Source: Lachnospiraceae bacterium (GTDB lineage: Bacteria; Bacillota_A; Clostridia; Lachnospirales; Lachnospiraceae). From it: a stretch of 7,358 nt of DNA. The notes under the pieces were generated by a model. It saw only the letters and a program-made list of their open reading frames with translations, ran no database searches and was not told the origin of the DNA. The stretch is from positions 1 through 7,358 of the forward strand of contig JAGADM010000055.1 in the NCBI GenBank assembly GCA_017613595.1, given 5' to 3'. Of this stretch, positions 1 to 6,365 are shown piece by piece (the first letter of the stretch is position 1; every line of letters begins with the position of its first letter). Both the position numbers and the translations under genes were made by a program.

Positions 1-81
1 AATGGCGTTCATACGGACCAGATAGTCTTTGTAGAATTCGGCTATGGCCTGCGGCACTCCCTTATCCCCCTTCTTCATCAT
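1..81 (-). CDS. 5' end of an unidentified protein (partial, runs off left edge)
   Basis: After the LCP gene stops, a new minus-strand reading frame opens with two adjacent ATG codons (79-81 and 76-78) and stays open for 27 codons to base 1. It begins MMKKGDKGVPQAIAEFYKDY, has no signal peptide or membrane segment in the visible part, and looks like the start of a soluble protein. The gap to the LCP stop is 39 bases with no hairpin or promoter that I can see, so co-transcription with the LCP gene is likely. An in-frame TGA lies ten codons upstream of the first ATG, so the start cannot lie far upstream. The ribosome binding site is weak (GAGAG-like purines about 8 bases upstream). I do not recognise the family from so short a fragment. 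Confidence 0.6.
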   Translation of the reverse strand, partial: MMKKGDKGVPQAIAEFYKDYLVRMNAI

Positions 82-120
82 TTTCTTTCTCTCACTTCTG
101 TAAAGCAGTTTTCAGATTGC

Positions 121-1824
121 TTATTGTCCGGACATTACCGCTCGCATCTTCTGCGCCGCTTCTCTTGCAGTATCCCAGTCAATCTGACCGACATAAAGTT
201 TTTCACCCTTGTAGGAGTAACAATATGCATAGGTACCGGTACAGGAAATCGCGTAGGTTTCCACGGTCCAGGACGCTCCGGAATCCAATTGGCTTCGGCA
301 TAAAGCAGCTAACTGCTCCGTTGTCAAGCTCGTTTGGAAATTATCTTTAACAGCATCCATGATATCATTGAAACTGTTCAGTATCGCAGGCGACTGCATC
401 TTGTTGATGATTCCCTTAATCAGTTCCATCTGATTTCGACCGCGCTGGAAGTCTCCTCCGGGTACATTATAACGCTCTCTTGCAAATGCCAACGCACTCT
501 TACCGCTCATATGATTCATTCCCGCACCATACGAATACGGTCCGTGAGTAGCATCAAATGCATATGCGGAATATACGTCAACACCCCACAGGTAATCCAC
601 AATCCGTTCCACGCTGGAGAAGTTAACCCGGATGTAATAGTCCAAAGTTATGCCGTATACCCGTTCCAGAGTCTTCATGGAAGCCTTGACACCGTAAACA
701 CCTGCATGCGTCAGTTTATCGTAACTCGACCCACTGATATCCGGAATCAATACATACGCATCACGAGGCGTATTCACCAGAAGAATCTTATGCGTCTTCG
801 GGTTTACCACCATGATGATATTCACATCGCTTCGGCTCTGTGCGGTAATTCCGCCGTAGCAGTCGATTCCGCTGAAGTATACAGTATAATAATCACCCGT
901 TACATTTTCCGCGCTGGAACGGGAAGGCATTGCCGTCATAGGAATCACCGGTGTCGGAATCTCACCGTAACCGATTGGCGTCGGCGTCACCGCATCCGTC
1001 GGTTTACTCGGATCAGGCGTAACATCCGGATCCTCAATCGGTCCCGCAACGGGAGTCGGGGTAACACTCATGTTAAGTTCTGCCGCGCTCTTCGGGATTT
1101 CCGCATCAAAAGAAAGATCTTCCAAAATCCGATAGTTTCCGTCGAACCCTTCCGCATATTCCGCAAGCATATCCACATAAGCGGTATTGGCAAGCATTGC
1201 CTGGATTTCTCCGGATATCAGCGCAGAGGCTAATTCGGTATAATAATTATACTCCTTAAGGTTTAGATTAATTTTCTCAGTGCTTGCAATATGCTCATAG
1301 GCGGCAAGCATGGGCGCATACTCTTCCGCAGTCTGAATTCCGTACGTATATCCGTCCGTATCCTTCAGACGCTTCGCGGGGTTGTCGATTCTTACAATAA
1401 CGGAAACTCCTTCAATATGATAGCTTTCACTTGCTTCTACTCCGGTGATGTTATTCACCGTTTTTCTGGCAGGCTCGATGTATGTAACAATCGCCAGAAA
1501 ACATGCTGCGGACCATAGGATTGCCCAGAGAATTCCGGGAATCAACCCCTTCTTTCCGTCTCTGAGGAGTAACAGCAAGAGGCTCGGAACCAATCCGATA
1601 ATGAGAACAAGCGCAAGCAAAAGCATGTACTTGGTCGGAAGAATCGGAAAACGCACAAACTCAATCATCAGAATGCCGGACATAATCATTTGAAATAATA
1701 TAGCAACAATGCCCGTAATCCGTATGGCTCTCCAGAGACTCTTTTTTTTCAGTTTAAAACCTTTTTTCTTCTTCATAAATCTACGTACTGCGTGTCCTTT
1801 TCGGTTCTGAGACCGAAATAACAC
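121..1824 (-). CDS. LytR-CpsA-Psr (LCP) family cell-envelope glycopolymer transferase
   Basis: LCP proteins transfer polyprenyl-phosphate-linked glycopolymers (teichoic acids, capsule, wall polysaccharide) to peptidoglycan outside the membrane. This 567-residue protein has a basic N-terminus (about 17-29), three membrane helices (about 36-57, 65-87, 94-116), an extracellular region at about 125-245, a Pro/Thr-rich linker (about 252-300) and an LCP domain (about 311-500). Diagnostic LCP motifs are SGIDCYGG (318-325, Asp320), RSDVN (331-335), NTPRDAYV (351-358, Arg354 and Asp355), FARERY (447-452) and GDFQRGRNQ (457-465), so the charged lipid-phosphate and metal-binding residues are present. 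The region at 160-235 (YGIQTAEEYAPM, then SGEIQAML) resembles a solute-binding-protein-like fold more than any LCP part; this is inference. It follows putP by 6 bases and is probably co-transcribed. The start is uncertain: GTG at 1824 has GGAG nine bases upstream, while ATG at 1776, giving MKKKKGFKLKKK, has only AAAGGA at a poor 18-base distance. The polymer transferred cannot be told from sequence. Confidence 0.93.
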   Translation of the reverse strand: MLFRSQNRKGHAVRRFMKKKKGFKLKKKSLWRAIRITGIVAILFQMIMSGILMIEFVRFPILPTKYMLLLALVLIIGLVPSLLLLLLRDGKKGLIPGILWAILWSAACFLAIVTYIEPARKTVNNITGVEASESYHIEGVSVIVRIDNPAKRLKDTDGYTYGIQTAEEYAPMLAAYEHIASTEKINLNLKEYNYYTELASALISGEIQAMLANTAYVDMLAEYAEGFDGNYRILEDLSFDAEIPKSAAELNMSVTPTPVAGPIEDPDVTPDPSKPTDAVTPTPIGYGEIPTPVIPMTAMPSRSSAENVTGDYYTVYFSGIDCYGGITAQSRSDVNIIMVVNPKTHKILLVNTPRDAYVLIPDISGSSYDKLTHAGVYGVKASMKTLERVYGITLDYYIRVNFSSVERIVDYLWGVDVYSAYAFDATHGPYSYGAGMNHMSGKSALAFARERYNVPGGDFQRGRNQMELIKGIINKMQSPAILNSFNDIMDAVKDNFQTSLTTEQLAALCRSQLDSGASWTVETYAISCTGTYAYCYSYKGEKLYVGQIDWDTAREAAQKMRAVMSGQ

Positions 1825-1830
1825 GTCCGT

Positions 1831-3372
1831 TTACTCCGCATCCTCTTCTTCGGTCATGCGGACTGCACGGTCAAACATTTCCTCCACTTCTTTGTCCGGC
1901 TTTGCCGTGCACAGAGTCACGACTACGCAAACCAAAAGGCTTACCAAAAAGCCGGGAATTATCTCATATAAACCGGACAAGGTGCCGGTAAGAACAGCTT
2001 TGTCCGGATTAATGATCATTTTACCGCAGGCTACAGCCCAGCCGATATCCGCCACGAAACCGCTGATGATACCGCAGATGGCGCCTGCATAATTAAACCG
2101 CTTCCAATAAAGCGACAGAAGGATGGTCGGGCCGAATGCGGCGCCGAACGCACCCCACGCATTTTCAACAAGATCCATGATGCTCTTGTTTCCGAGCCAT
2201 GCGATCAAAAATGCGATAACACAGATAAATGCTACAACAAAACGGCCTGCCCACATGATTTCCTTGTCACTTGCCTTCTTGCGGAGAGGCTTATAAATAT
2301 CGCTGGAAAATGCGGACGACGAAGCAAGCAGCTGCGAATCGGCCGTACTCATCGATGCGGCAAGAATTGCCGAAAGCAGAATGCCCGCAAGACCCGCAGG
2401 GAACACACCGCGTACCACATGAATAAATGCGGTGCTGGTCTTTCCGGAAAGAATCAGCTCATCACCGAGATACTGACGGGCAACAATACCGACAATCGTC
2501 GCCATAAGAAGAATCATAAACGTCCAGGCAATACCGATTTTCTGGGAACGCTTCATCTCCTTCTTAGACCGGATGGACATATAACGGACAAGGATGTGCG
2601 GCATTCCGAAATATCCGAGTCCCCAGCCGAGACCGGAAAGAATCGTCACAATTGCAGCACCGTCAATGGAACCGGTACTGAGCAGGTTATAGTAATGCTT
2701 ACCGAGAACCTTGTCAGGAGCAATAAAGCCGGAACCGCTCATCACAGCTACGGCAACAATCGGAGCTGCCATCAGCGCTGCGAGCATCAGAAGCCCCTGG
2801 AAAAAGTCCGTCCAGCATACCGCGTTGAAACCGCCGAGGAACGTATAGGCAACAATAATAATCGCCGCAGCCGCCATAGCCGTCTTCCGTCCGCCGTCAT
2901 TCAGACCGAATACGGTCTGGAACAGGTCGCCGCATGCGGAAATGCTGGATGCGGAATAAATGCAGTAAACCACGATAAATACGATAGCGCACACTGCCTG
3001 CAGCGCAATGTTTCCGCTCAGAAAACGGTTGTTCAGATACTGCGGAATCGTAATTGAGTCCTTTGCTGCAATGGAAAACGTACGAAGTCTCGGGGCAACA
3101 AAGAGCCATGCGAGAAACGTTCCGATGAACAAACCGATACTGATCCATATCTGGCTCAATCCGGCTGCGTAAATTGCTCCGGGAAGACCCATAAGTACCC
3201 AGGCACTCATATCGGACGCGCCGGCAGAAAGCGCTGCCACGGGACCGCTCATGCTGCGGCCGCCGAGGAAGTATTCCTTCTCACCGCCGGATCTCGACCG
3301 GATGTAGAAATAGATACCGATTCCGATTACCAAAACAAAGTAAACGACAAATGCAATGACTTCCCAGTTCAT
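1831..3372 (-). CDS. putP: sodium/proline symporter PutP (solute:sodium symporter family)
   Basis: Inner-membrane carrier that imports L-proline with Na+, for use as nutrient or compatible solute. Its 513 residues compare with about 500 for E. coli PutP, and the hydrophobic profile fits the family's 13 helices. The family core is clear: FLGGRSMSGPVAALSAGASD near 35-54, in which Arg39, Asp54 and Ser56 match E. coli Arg40, Asp55 and Ser57 of the Na+/proline site. ILAASMSTADSQLL (336-349) is the helix carrying Ser342 and Thr343, matching the Na+ ligands Ser340 and Thr341. The GLGYFGMPHILVRYMSI stretch (251-267) is also typical of PutP. The acidic tail (TEEEDAE) is cytoplasmic or external depending on final helix count. 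ATG at 3370-3372 has GAGG about eight bases upstream. It sits 23 bases after the acetyltransferase gene and 6 before the LCP gene. A sibling substrate such as another small solute cannot be excluded, but proline is much the best fit. Confidence 0.95.
   Translation of the reverse strand: MNWEVIAFVVYFVLVIGIGIYFYIRSRSGGEKEYFLGGRSMSGPVAALSAGASDMSAWVLMGLPGAIYAAGLSQIWISIGLFIGTFLAWLFVAPRLRTFSIAAKDSITIPQYLNNRFLSGNIALQAVCAIVFIVVYCIYSASSISACGDLFQTVFGLNDGGRKTAMAAAAIIIVAYTFLGGFNAVCWTDFFQGLLMLAALMAAPIVAVAVMSGSGFIAPDKVLGKHYYNLLSTGSIDGAAIVTILSGLGWGLGYFGMPHILVRYMSIRSKKEMKRSQKIGIAWTFMILLMATIVGIVARQYLGDELILSGKTSTAFIHVVRGVFPAGLAGILLSAILAASMSTADSQLLASSSAFSSDIYKPLRKKASDKEIMWAGRFVVAFICVIAFLIAWLGNKSIMDLVENAWGAFGAAFGPTILLSLYWKRFNYAGAICGIISGFVADIGWAVACGKMIINPDKAVLTGTLSGLYEIIPGFLVSLLVCVVVTLCTAKPDKEVEEMFDRAVRMTEEEDAE
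1834..1837 (-). promoter_or_regulatory. ribosome binding site favouring the GTG start of the LCP gene
   Basis: GGAG sits inside the last codons of putP, nine bases before the GTG at 1822-1824. The alternative ATG at 1774-1776 has no site at normal distance; its nearest candidate (AAAGGA, 1795-1800) is 18 bases away. The placement suggests translational coupling to putP. The choice remains open because the ATG opens a typical Lys-rich N-terminus. Confidence 0.5.
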
Positions 3373-3395
3373 AGGATTTCCTCACTTTCCTTTGC

Positions 3396-4076
3396 TTATT
3401 CTTTCTTATCGACTACTTCAATACCTTTACCGCTCTTAAAAATACTGTAACTCGGGATTACGCCACGAACCGATGAAGTCGGATAAACATTCGAATGACA
3501 TCCGATAACCGTTCCGGGGTTCAGCACGCTGTTGCAGCCGACCTCCACGAAATCGCCGAGCATCGCACCGAACTTCTTTAATCCGGTCTCAATGGATTCC
3601 TCTTTCGATTTTACAACGACAAGCGTCTTGTCGCTCTTCACATTGGATGTAAGGGAACCTGCACCCATGTGCGATTTATATCCGAGCACGGAGTCGCCGA
3701 CATAATTGTAATGCGGCACCTGCACACCGTCGGAAATAATCACGTTCTTCAACTCGACGGAGTTTCCGACAACGCAGCCGTCACCGATCAGGGCGCTTCC
3801 GCGGATAAACGCACAATGGCGCACCTCGGTATTTTCTCCGATAATGCACGGAGAACCGATGTATGCCGAAGGGAAAACCTTCGCGCTTTTCGCGATCCAG
3901 ACGCCTTCCTCCGGATGGTCGTATTTCTCCGGATCAAGCGACGCGCCGATTTCCAGAATAATGCTTTTAATGGACGGGAGAATCTCCCACGGATATGTCA
4001 CTTTCGACAGCCAGGGCCATGCAAGCGTATGGCCGGGCTCATACAATTCCGAAACCTTCATCTGAACCGTACTCAT
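3396..4076 (-). CDS. free-standing left-handed beta-helix acetyltransferase, GlmU/ST0452 C-domain-like
   Basis: A 226-residue protein built of hexapeptide repeats: from Val59 to about residue 145 the sequence falls into almost unbroken six-residue turns (AYIGSP, CIIGEN, ALIGDG, CVVGNS), with further turns at 173-214. By eye it aligns with the acetyltransferase half of GlmU: Arg92, Glu108, Lys110, His122 and Tyr125 fall on E. coli Arg333, Glu349, Lys351, catalytic His363 and Tyr366 at matching spacing, and Asn145 falls on Asn386. PHYNYVGDSVLG (121-132) and KKFGAMLGDFVEVG (167-180) are closer to the ST0452-type archaeal/bacterial enzymes that acetylate glucosamine-1-P or galactosamine-1-P. The N-terminal nucleotidyltransferase domain is absent, replaced by about 58 residues. 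Two GlmU positions differ: Asn377 is His136 and Tyr387 is Val146. It lies 14 bases after glmM, with AGGAGG four bases before its ATG, which supports glucosamine-1-P as substrate (inference). It is often annotated loosely as UDP-GlcNAc pyrophosphorylase, which the missing domain contradicts. A transferase for another sugar phosphate remains possible. Confidence 0.8.
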   Translation of the reverse strand: MSTVQMKVSELYEPGHTLAWPWLSKVTYPWEILPSIKSIILEIGASLDPEKYDHPEEGVWIAKSAKVFPSAYIGSPCIIGENTEVRHCAFIRGSALIGDGCVVGNSVELKNVIISDGVQVPHYNYVGDSVLGYKSHMGAGSLTSNVKSDKTLVVVKSKEESIETGLKKFGAMLGDFVEVGCNSVLNPGTVIGCHSNVYPTSSVRGVIPSYSIFKSGKGIEVVDKKE

Positions 4077-4090
4077 ATTGCCTCCTGATA

Positions 4091-5443
4091 TTATCTGACT
4101 TTTAACAAATGGCCTGACTTGCGGATTGCATCGATAATCTTATCAACCTCCGCGTTGCACTCCTCATAGGTGCCGGCCTCGGACATCACGCGAAGCACTT
4201 CCTCGGTACCGCTCGGACGAAGCAGCACGCGGCCGTTGTTGCCGAGCGAAGCCGTGCATGCTTCCACCTGAAGCGTAACGGCTGGATCCTGCATCGTTCC
4301 CTGCTTATCATCCACTTCCACGTTCTTCAGAACCTGCGGATAAAGCGGAACTTCTGCGGCAAGCGCGGAAAGCGGCATTTCGGTATCAATCAGTACCATC
4401 ATGACCATAATCGCCGTCAGAATACCGTCACCGGTACGCGCGTATTTACGGAAAATCACATGCCCGGAATTCTCACCGCCGATGACATGGTCATTGGCCT
4501 TCATATTCTCGTATACGTAACGGTCACCGACCTTCGTCTTCTCATAATCGATGCCGATGCGGTCAAGTGCCTTATAAAGCCCGAAATTGGACATAATCGT
4601 CGTTACCACGGTGTTCGAAGGAAGCTGTCCGATCCGCTTCATGTACTTCGCGCAGATATACATGATCTGGTCGCCGTCTACAACGTTGCCGTTCTCGTCA
4701 ACCGCGAGGCAGCGGTCCGCGTCTCCGTCAAATGCGAAGCCGACGTCCACGCCCTTCTCTTTCACATATTCGCAAAGGCCTTCAATATGCGTGGAGCCGC
4801 ATTTTTCATTGACATTGATGCCGTTCGGCTCATTGTTGATGACATAGGTCTTCGCACCGAGTGCGTCGAATACCGAACGGGCAATCATCCAGGAGCTGCC
4901 GTTTGCGCAGTCCAGAGCAACCTTGCGGTTTTCAAAGGATTTCGTCGCCACGTTGGTCAGATATCCGATATAACGGTTCCGTCCGCTATAGTAGTCCACG
5001 GTGCATCCGATATCGGCGCCGGTCGCGAACGGGATTTCTTCGCATTTGCCGTCAAGATAATCCTCGACAAGGTCCTGTACCTCATCTTCCATCTTCTCGC
5101 CGTCACCGTTCATCAGTTTGATTCCGTTATCGGTGAACGGATTGTGGCTCGCGCTGATCATGATACCGCAGTCAAAGCCATCGGTACGCGTGATAAAGGA
5201 AACGCAGGGAGTCGTCGTAACATGAAGCAGATATGCATCCGAACCGGAGGACGTAATGCCTGCGGCAAGCGCATTCTCGTACATATACGAGGAACGTCTC
5301 GTATCCTTTCCGATTACGATTTTCGCATGATGATCCTTACCGTAATACCAGCCGAGAAAACGGCCGATTTTAAACGCATGGTCTGCTGTCAGAACGGTTC
5401 CCGACTTACCGCGAAATCCGTCTGTACCGAAATATTTACCCAT
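4091..5443 (-). CDS. glmM: phosphoglucosamine mutase (GlmM-type phosphohexomutase)
   Basis: Cytosolic enzyme interconverting glucosamine-6-P and glucosamine-1-P on the route to UDP-GlcNAc for peptidoglycan and other glycopolymers. From the ATG at 5441-5443 it is 450 residues, the normal GlmM length, and begins MGKYFGTDGFRG as GlmM proteins do. All four family loops are present: the phosphoserine loop ISASHNPF (96-103, catalytic Ser99), the Mg2+ loop DGDADR (239-244), the sugar-binding loop GGENSGH (322-328) and the phosphate-binding loop RPSGTE (409-414). GlmM usually has GEQSGH; the Asn here is a small deviation, so phosphomannomutase/phosphoglucomutase activity is a lesser alternative. The neighbours nagB and the GlmU-like acetyltransferase support the glucosamine role. 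An in-frame GTG at 5503 would add 20 residues, but it lies inside a stem-loop and lacks family similarity. AAAGGA at 5455-5460 is 11 bases from the chosen ATG. Confidence 0.92.
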   Translation of the reverse strand: MGKYFGTDGFRGKSGTVLTADHAFKIGRFLGWYYGKDHHAKIVIGKDTRRSSYMYENALAAGITSSGSDAYLLHVTTTPCVSFITRTDGFDCGIMISASHNPFTDNGIKLMNGDGEKMEDEVQDLVEDYLDGKCEEIPFATGADIGCTVDYYSGRNRYIGYLTNVATKSFENRKVALDCANGSSWMIARSVFDALGAKTYVINNEPNGINVNEKCGSTHIEGLCEYVKEKGVDVGFAFDGDADRCLAVDENGNVVDGDQIMYICAKYMKRIGQLPSNTVVTTIMSNFGLYKALDRIGIDYEKTKVGDRYVYENMKANDHVIGGENSGHVIFRKYARTGDGILTAIMVMMVLIDTEMPLSALAAEVPLYPQVLKNVEVDDKQGTMQDPAVTLQVEACTASLGNNGRVLLRPSGTEEVLRVMSEAGTYEECNAEVDKIIDAIRKSGHLLKVR

Positions 5444-5479
5444 AAACTGTGATTTCCTTTCAAGAATAGAATATGATAC

Positions 5480-5503
5480 GTGCCCTGTCTTGCGGCAGGG
5501 CAC
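5480..5503 (-). other. intercistronic stem-loop between nagB and glmM
   Basis: A perfect 8-bp inverted repeat (GTGCCCTG and CAGGGCAC) encloses 8 bases. In the transcript the loop reads CCGCAAGA, which can form an inner C-G pair closing a GCAA tetraloop after one C-A mismatch. It starts 12 bases after the nagB stop and ends 36 bases before the glmM ATG. No run of U follows, so it does not look like an ordinary intrinsic terminator. A 3' stabiliser or partial attenuator setting nagB above glmM is more likely (inference). Confidence 0.65.
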
Positions 5504-5515
5504 TGAAATCCGTTA

Positions 5516-6238
5516 TTAACCGTTGTAGCATGCCTCGTCGCAAACGAGGACAACATCATCATGAAGATTCAAAAACGAAGCCGGGCAGGACGTGGTAACC
5601 GTGCCCTTAAGCATCTGCATCACGGCATCATGCTTATTCTTTCCGTTTGCAAGGATAATAATCTTCTTCGCGGAAAGAATGGTTCCCATTCCCATTGTCA
5701 AAGCATGCGTCGGAACATCTGCGGCACTTGCAAAGAATCTGGCATTTGCGTCGATTGTATCTTCCGTAAGCCCCGTAACGTGCGTAACGGGTACAAGCTC
5801 GGTATCGGGCTCGTTAAATGCGATGTGACCGTTGCGGCCGATTCCGAGCACCTGAATGTCCGCTCCGCCGAGGGAACGCACATAAGCCTCATAGCGGGCG
5901 GCTTCCGCTTCTCCGTCAGCGGCGGCACCGTTCGGCACATTCGTTCTTGCCTTATCGATATTGACATGGTCAAACAGGTTTTTATTCATAAAGTAGCGAT
6001 AGCTCTGATCGTTCTCCGGGCTGATCGGATAATACTCATCAAGGTTCACGGTCGTAACATCCGAAAAATCAATCTCACCTTTTTTATTCATCTCGACAAG
6101 TTTCGCATACATCCCCTCGGGGGTCGAACCGGTCGCCAGACCGAGAATTGCATTCTTCTTGGATTTCATTACTTCGGCAACAATGGCAGCCGACTTTTCG
6201 GATACTTCCTCATAGTTTTTGCAGACGATTACCTTCAT
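5516..6238 (-). CDS. nagB: glucosamine-6-phosphate deaminase NagB
   Basis: Cytosolic enzyme converting glucosamine-6-P and water to fructose-6-P and ammonia, the last step of amino-sugar catabolism; the reaction is reversible. At 240 residues it matches the short Bacillus type (about 242) and lacks the C-terminal extension of the allosteric E. coli hexamer. Motifs: phosphate-binding LATGSTPEG (34-42), NLDEYY (65-70, general base Asp67), LGIGRNGHIAFNEP (131-144, His138 and Glu143), and the lid-side segment LTEDTIDANARFF (157-169). Asn136 stands where E. coli has Asp141; as I recall, B. subtilis NagB also reads GRNGHI, so this is normal for the short type. ATG at 6236-6238 is preceded by GAGGAG at a six-base distance. 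It is the first gene after a good promoter and probably leads the operon. No nagA is visible beside it, unusual for a dedicated GlcNAc-degradation operon, and glmM follows instead. Confidence 0.96.
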   Translation of the reverse strand: MKVIVCKNYEEVSEKSAAIVAEVMKSKKNAILGLATGSTPEGMYAKLVEMNKKGEIDFSDVTTVNLDEYYPISPENDQSYRYFMNKNLFDHVNIDKARTNVPNGAAADGEAEAARYEAYVRSLGGADIQVLGIGRNGHIAFNEPDTELVPVTHVTGLTEDTIDANARFFASAADVPTHALTMGMGTILSAKKIIILANGKNKHDAVMQMLKGTVTTSCPASFLNLHDDVVLVCDEACYNG

Positions 6239-6263
6239 TTTTTTCTCCTCTTACAACCAATTA

Positions 6264-6285
6264 TTTCTTTATATTATCAAAGAAA
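6264..6285 (-). other. weak A/T-rich stem-loop in the nagB leader
   Basis: UUUCUUU and AAAGAAA can pair over 7 bp with an 8-base loop, between the predicted transcription start (about 6293) and the GAGGAG ribosome binding site (6245-6250). The stem has a single G-C pair and may be incidental; the leader of about 55 bases is too short for a glmS-type ribozyme. Confidence 0.25.
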
Positions 6286-6299
6286 AAATGTTCTCTGAA

Positions 6300-6328
6300 A
6301 TCATATACCAAAACGGCCTGTTTTGCAA
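6300..6328 (-). promoter_or_regulatory. sigma-A-type promoter of nagB and probably the whole operon
   Basis: On the minus strand TTGCAA (6323-6328, 4 of 6 consensus) and TATGAT (6300-6305, 5 of 6) are separated by exactly 17 bases (6306-6322). Transcription would begin near 6293, giving a leader of about 55 bases before the nagB ATG. No comparable promoter is seen in the later intergenic gaps. The assignment rests on consensus match and position only. Confidence 0.7.
6309..6325. promoter_or_regulatory. candidate operator: 17-base inverted repeat in the nagB promoter spacer
   Basis: CAAAACGGCCTGTTTTG is an inverted repeat with 7 of 8 positions matched around a central base. It fills most of the spacer between the -35 and -10 boxes and overlaps the -35 box. 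A repressor bound here would block RNA polymerase. It matches neither the CcpA cre consensus nor the TGGTCTAGACCA-like sites of NagR/DasR-type GntR regulators, so the factor is unknown. Confidence 0.45.
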
Positions 6329-6365
6329 GTCCAAACTCACGTTTTCACCGATTTGTCACCGGAAA

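Noticed and set aside
82..120. Promoter or terminator between the LCP gene and the left-edge partial gene
   Set aside because: The 39 bases show no hairpin and no pair of promoter boxes at proper spacing.
334..1233. A 299-codon plus-strand open frame
   Set aside because: It lies wholly antisense to the LCP gene, is rich in Arg, His and Ile from reversed codons, and shows no domain or good ribosome binding site.
1801..1816. Short inverted repeat TCGGT/ACCGA at the start of the LCP gene
   Set aside because: The stem is only 5 bp and lies within probable coding sequence; it is likely chance.
4460..5452. A 330-codon plus-strand open frame opposite glmM
   Set aside because: Antisense shadow of a gene with intact catalytic motifs; the translated product resembles no family.
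5444..5503. A 20-residue N-terminal extension of GlmM from the GTG at 5503
   Set aside because: The GTG is part of the intercistronic stem, the extension has no GlmM similarity, and the ATG at 5443 gives the exact family start MGKYFGTDGFRG.
5650..5830. NagB Asn136 as a lost catalytic aspartate
   Set aside because: Short Bacillus-type NagB proteins carry the same GRNGHI motif as far as I recall, so this is normal for the subtype rather than inactivation.
6239..6299. glmS-type riboswitch or ribozyme before nagB
   Set aside because: The predicted leader is only about 55 bases and lacks the needed structured core.
6330..6365. Intrinsic terminator after the exported-protein gene
   Set aside because: Only 3 to 4-bp stems can be drawn and no U-run follows, so termination cannot be supported from sequence.
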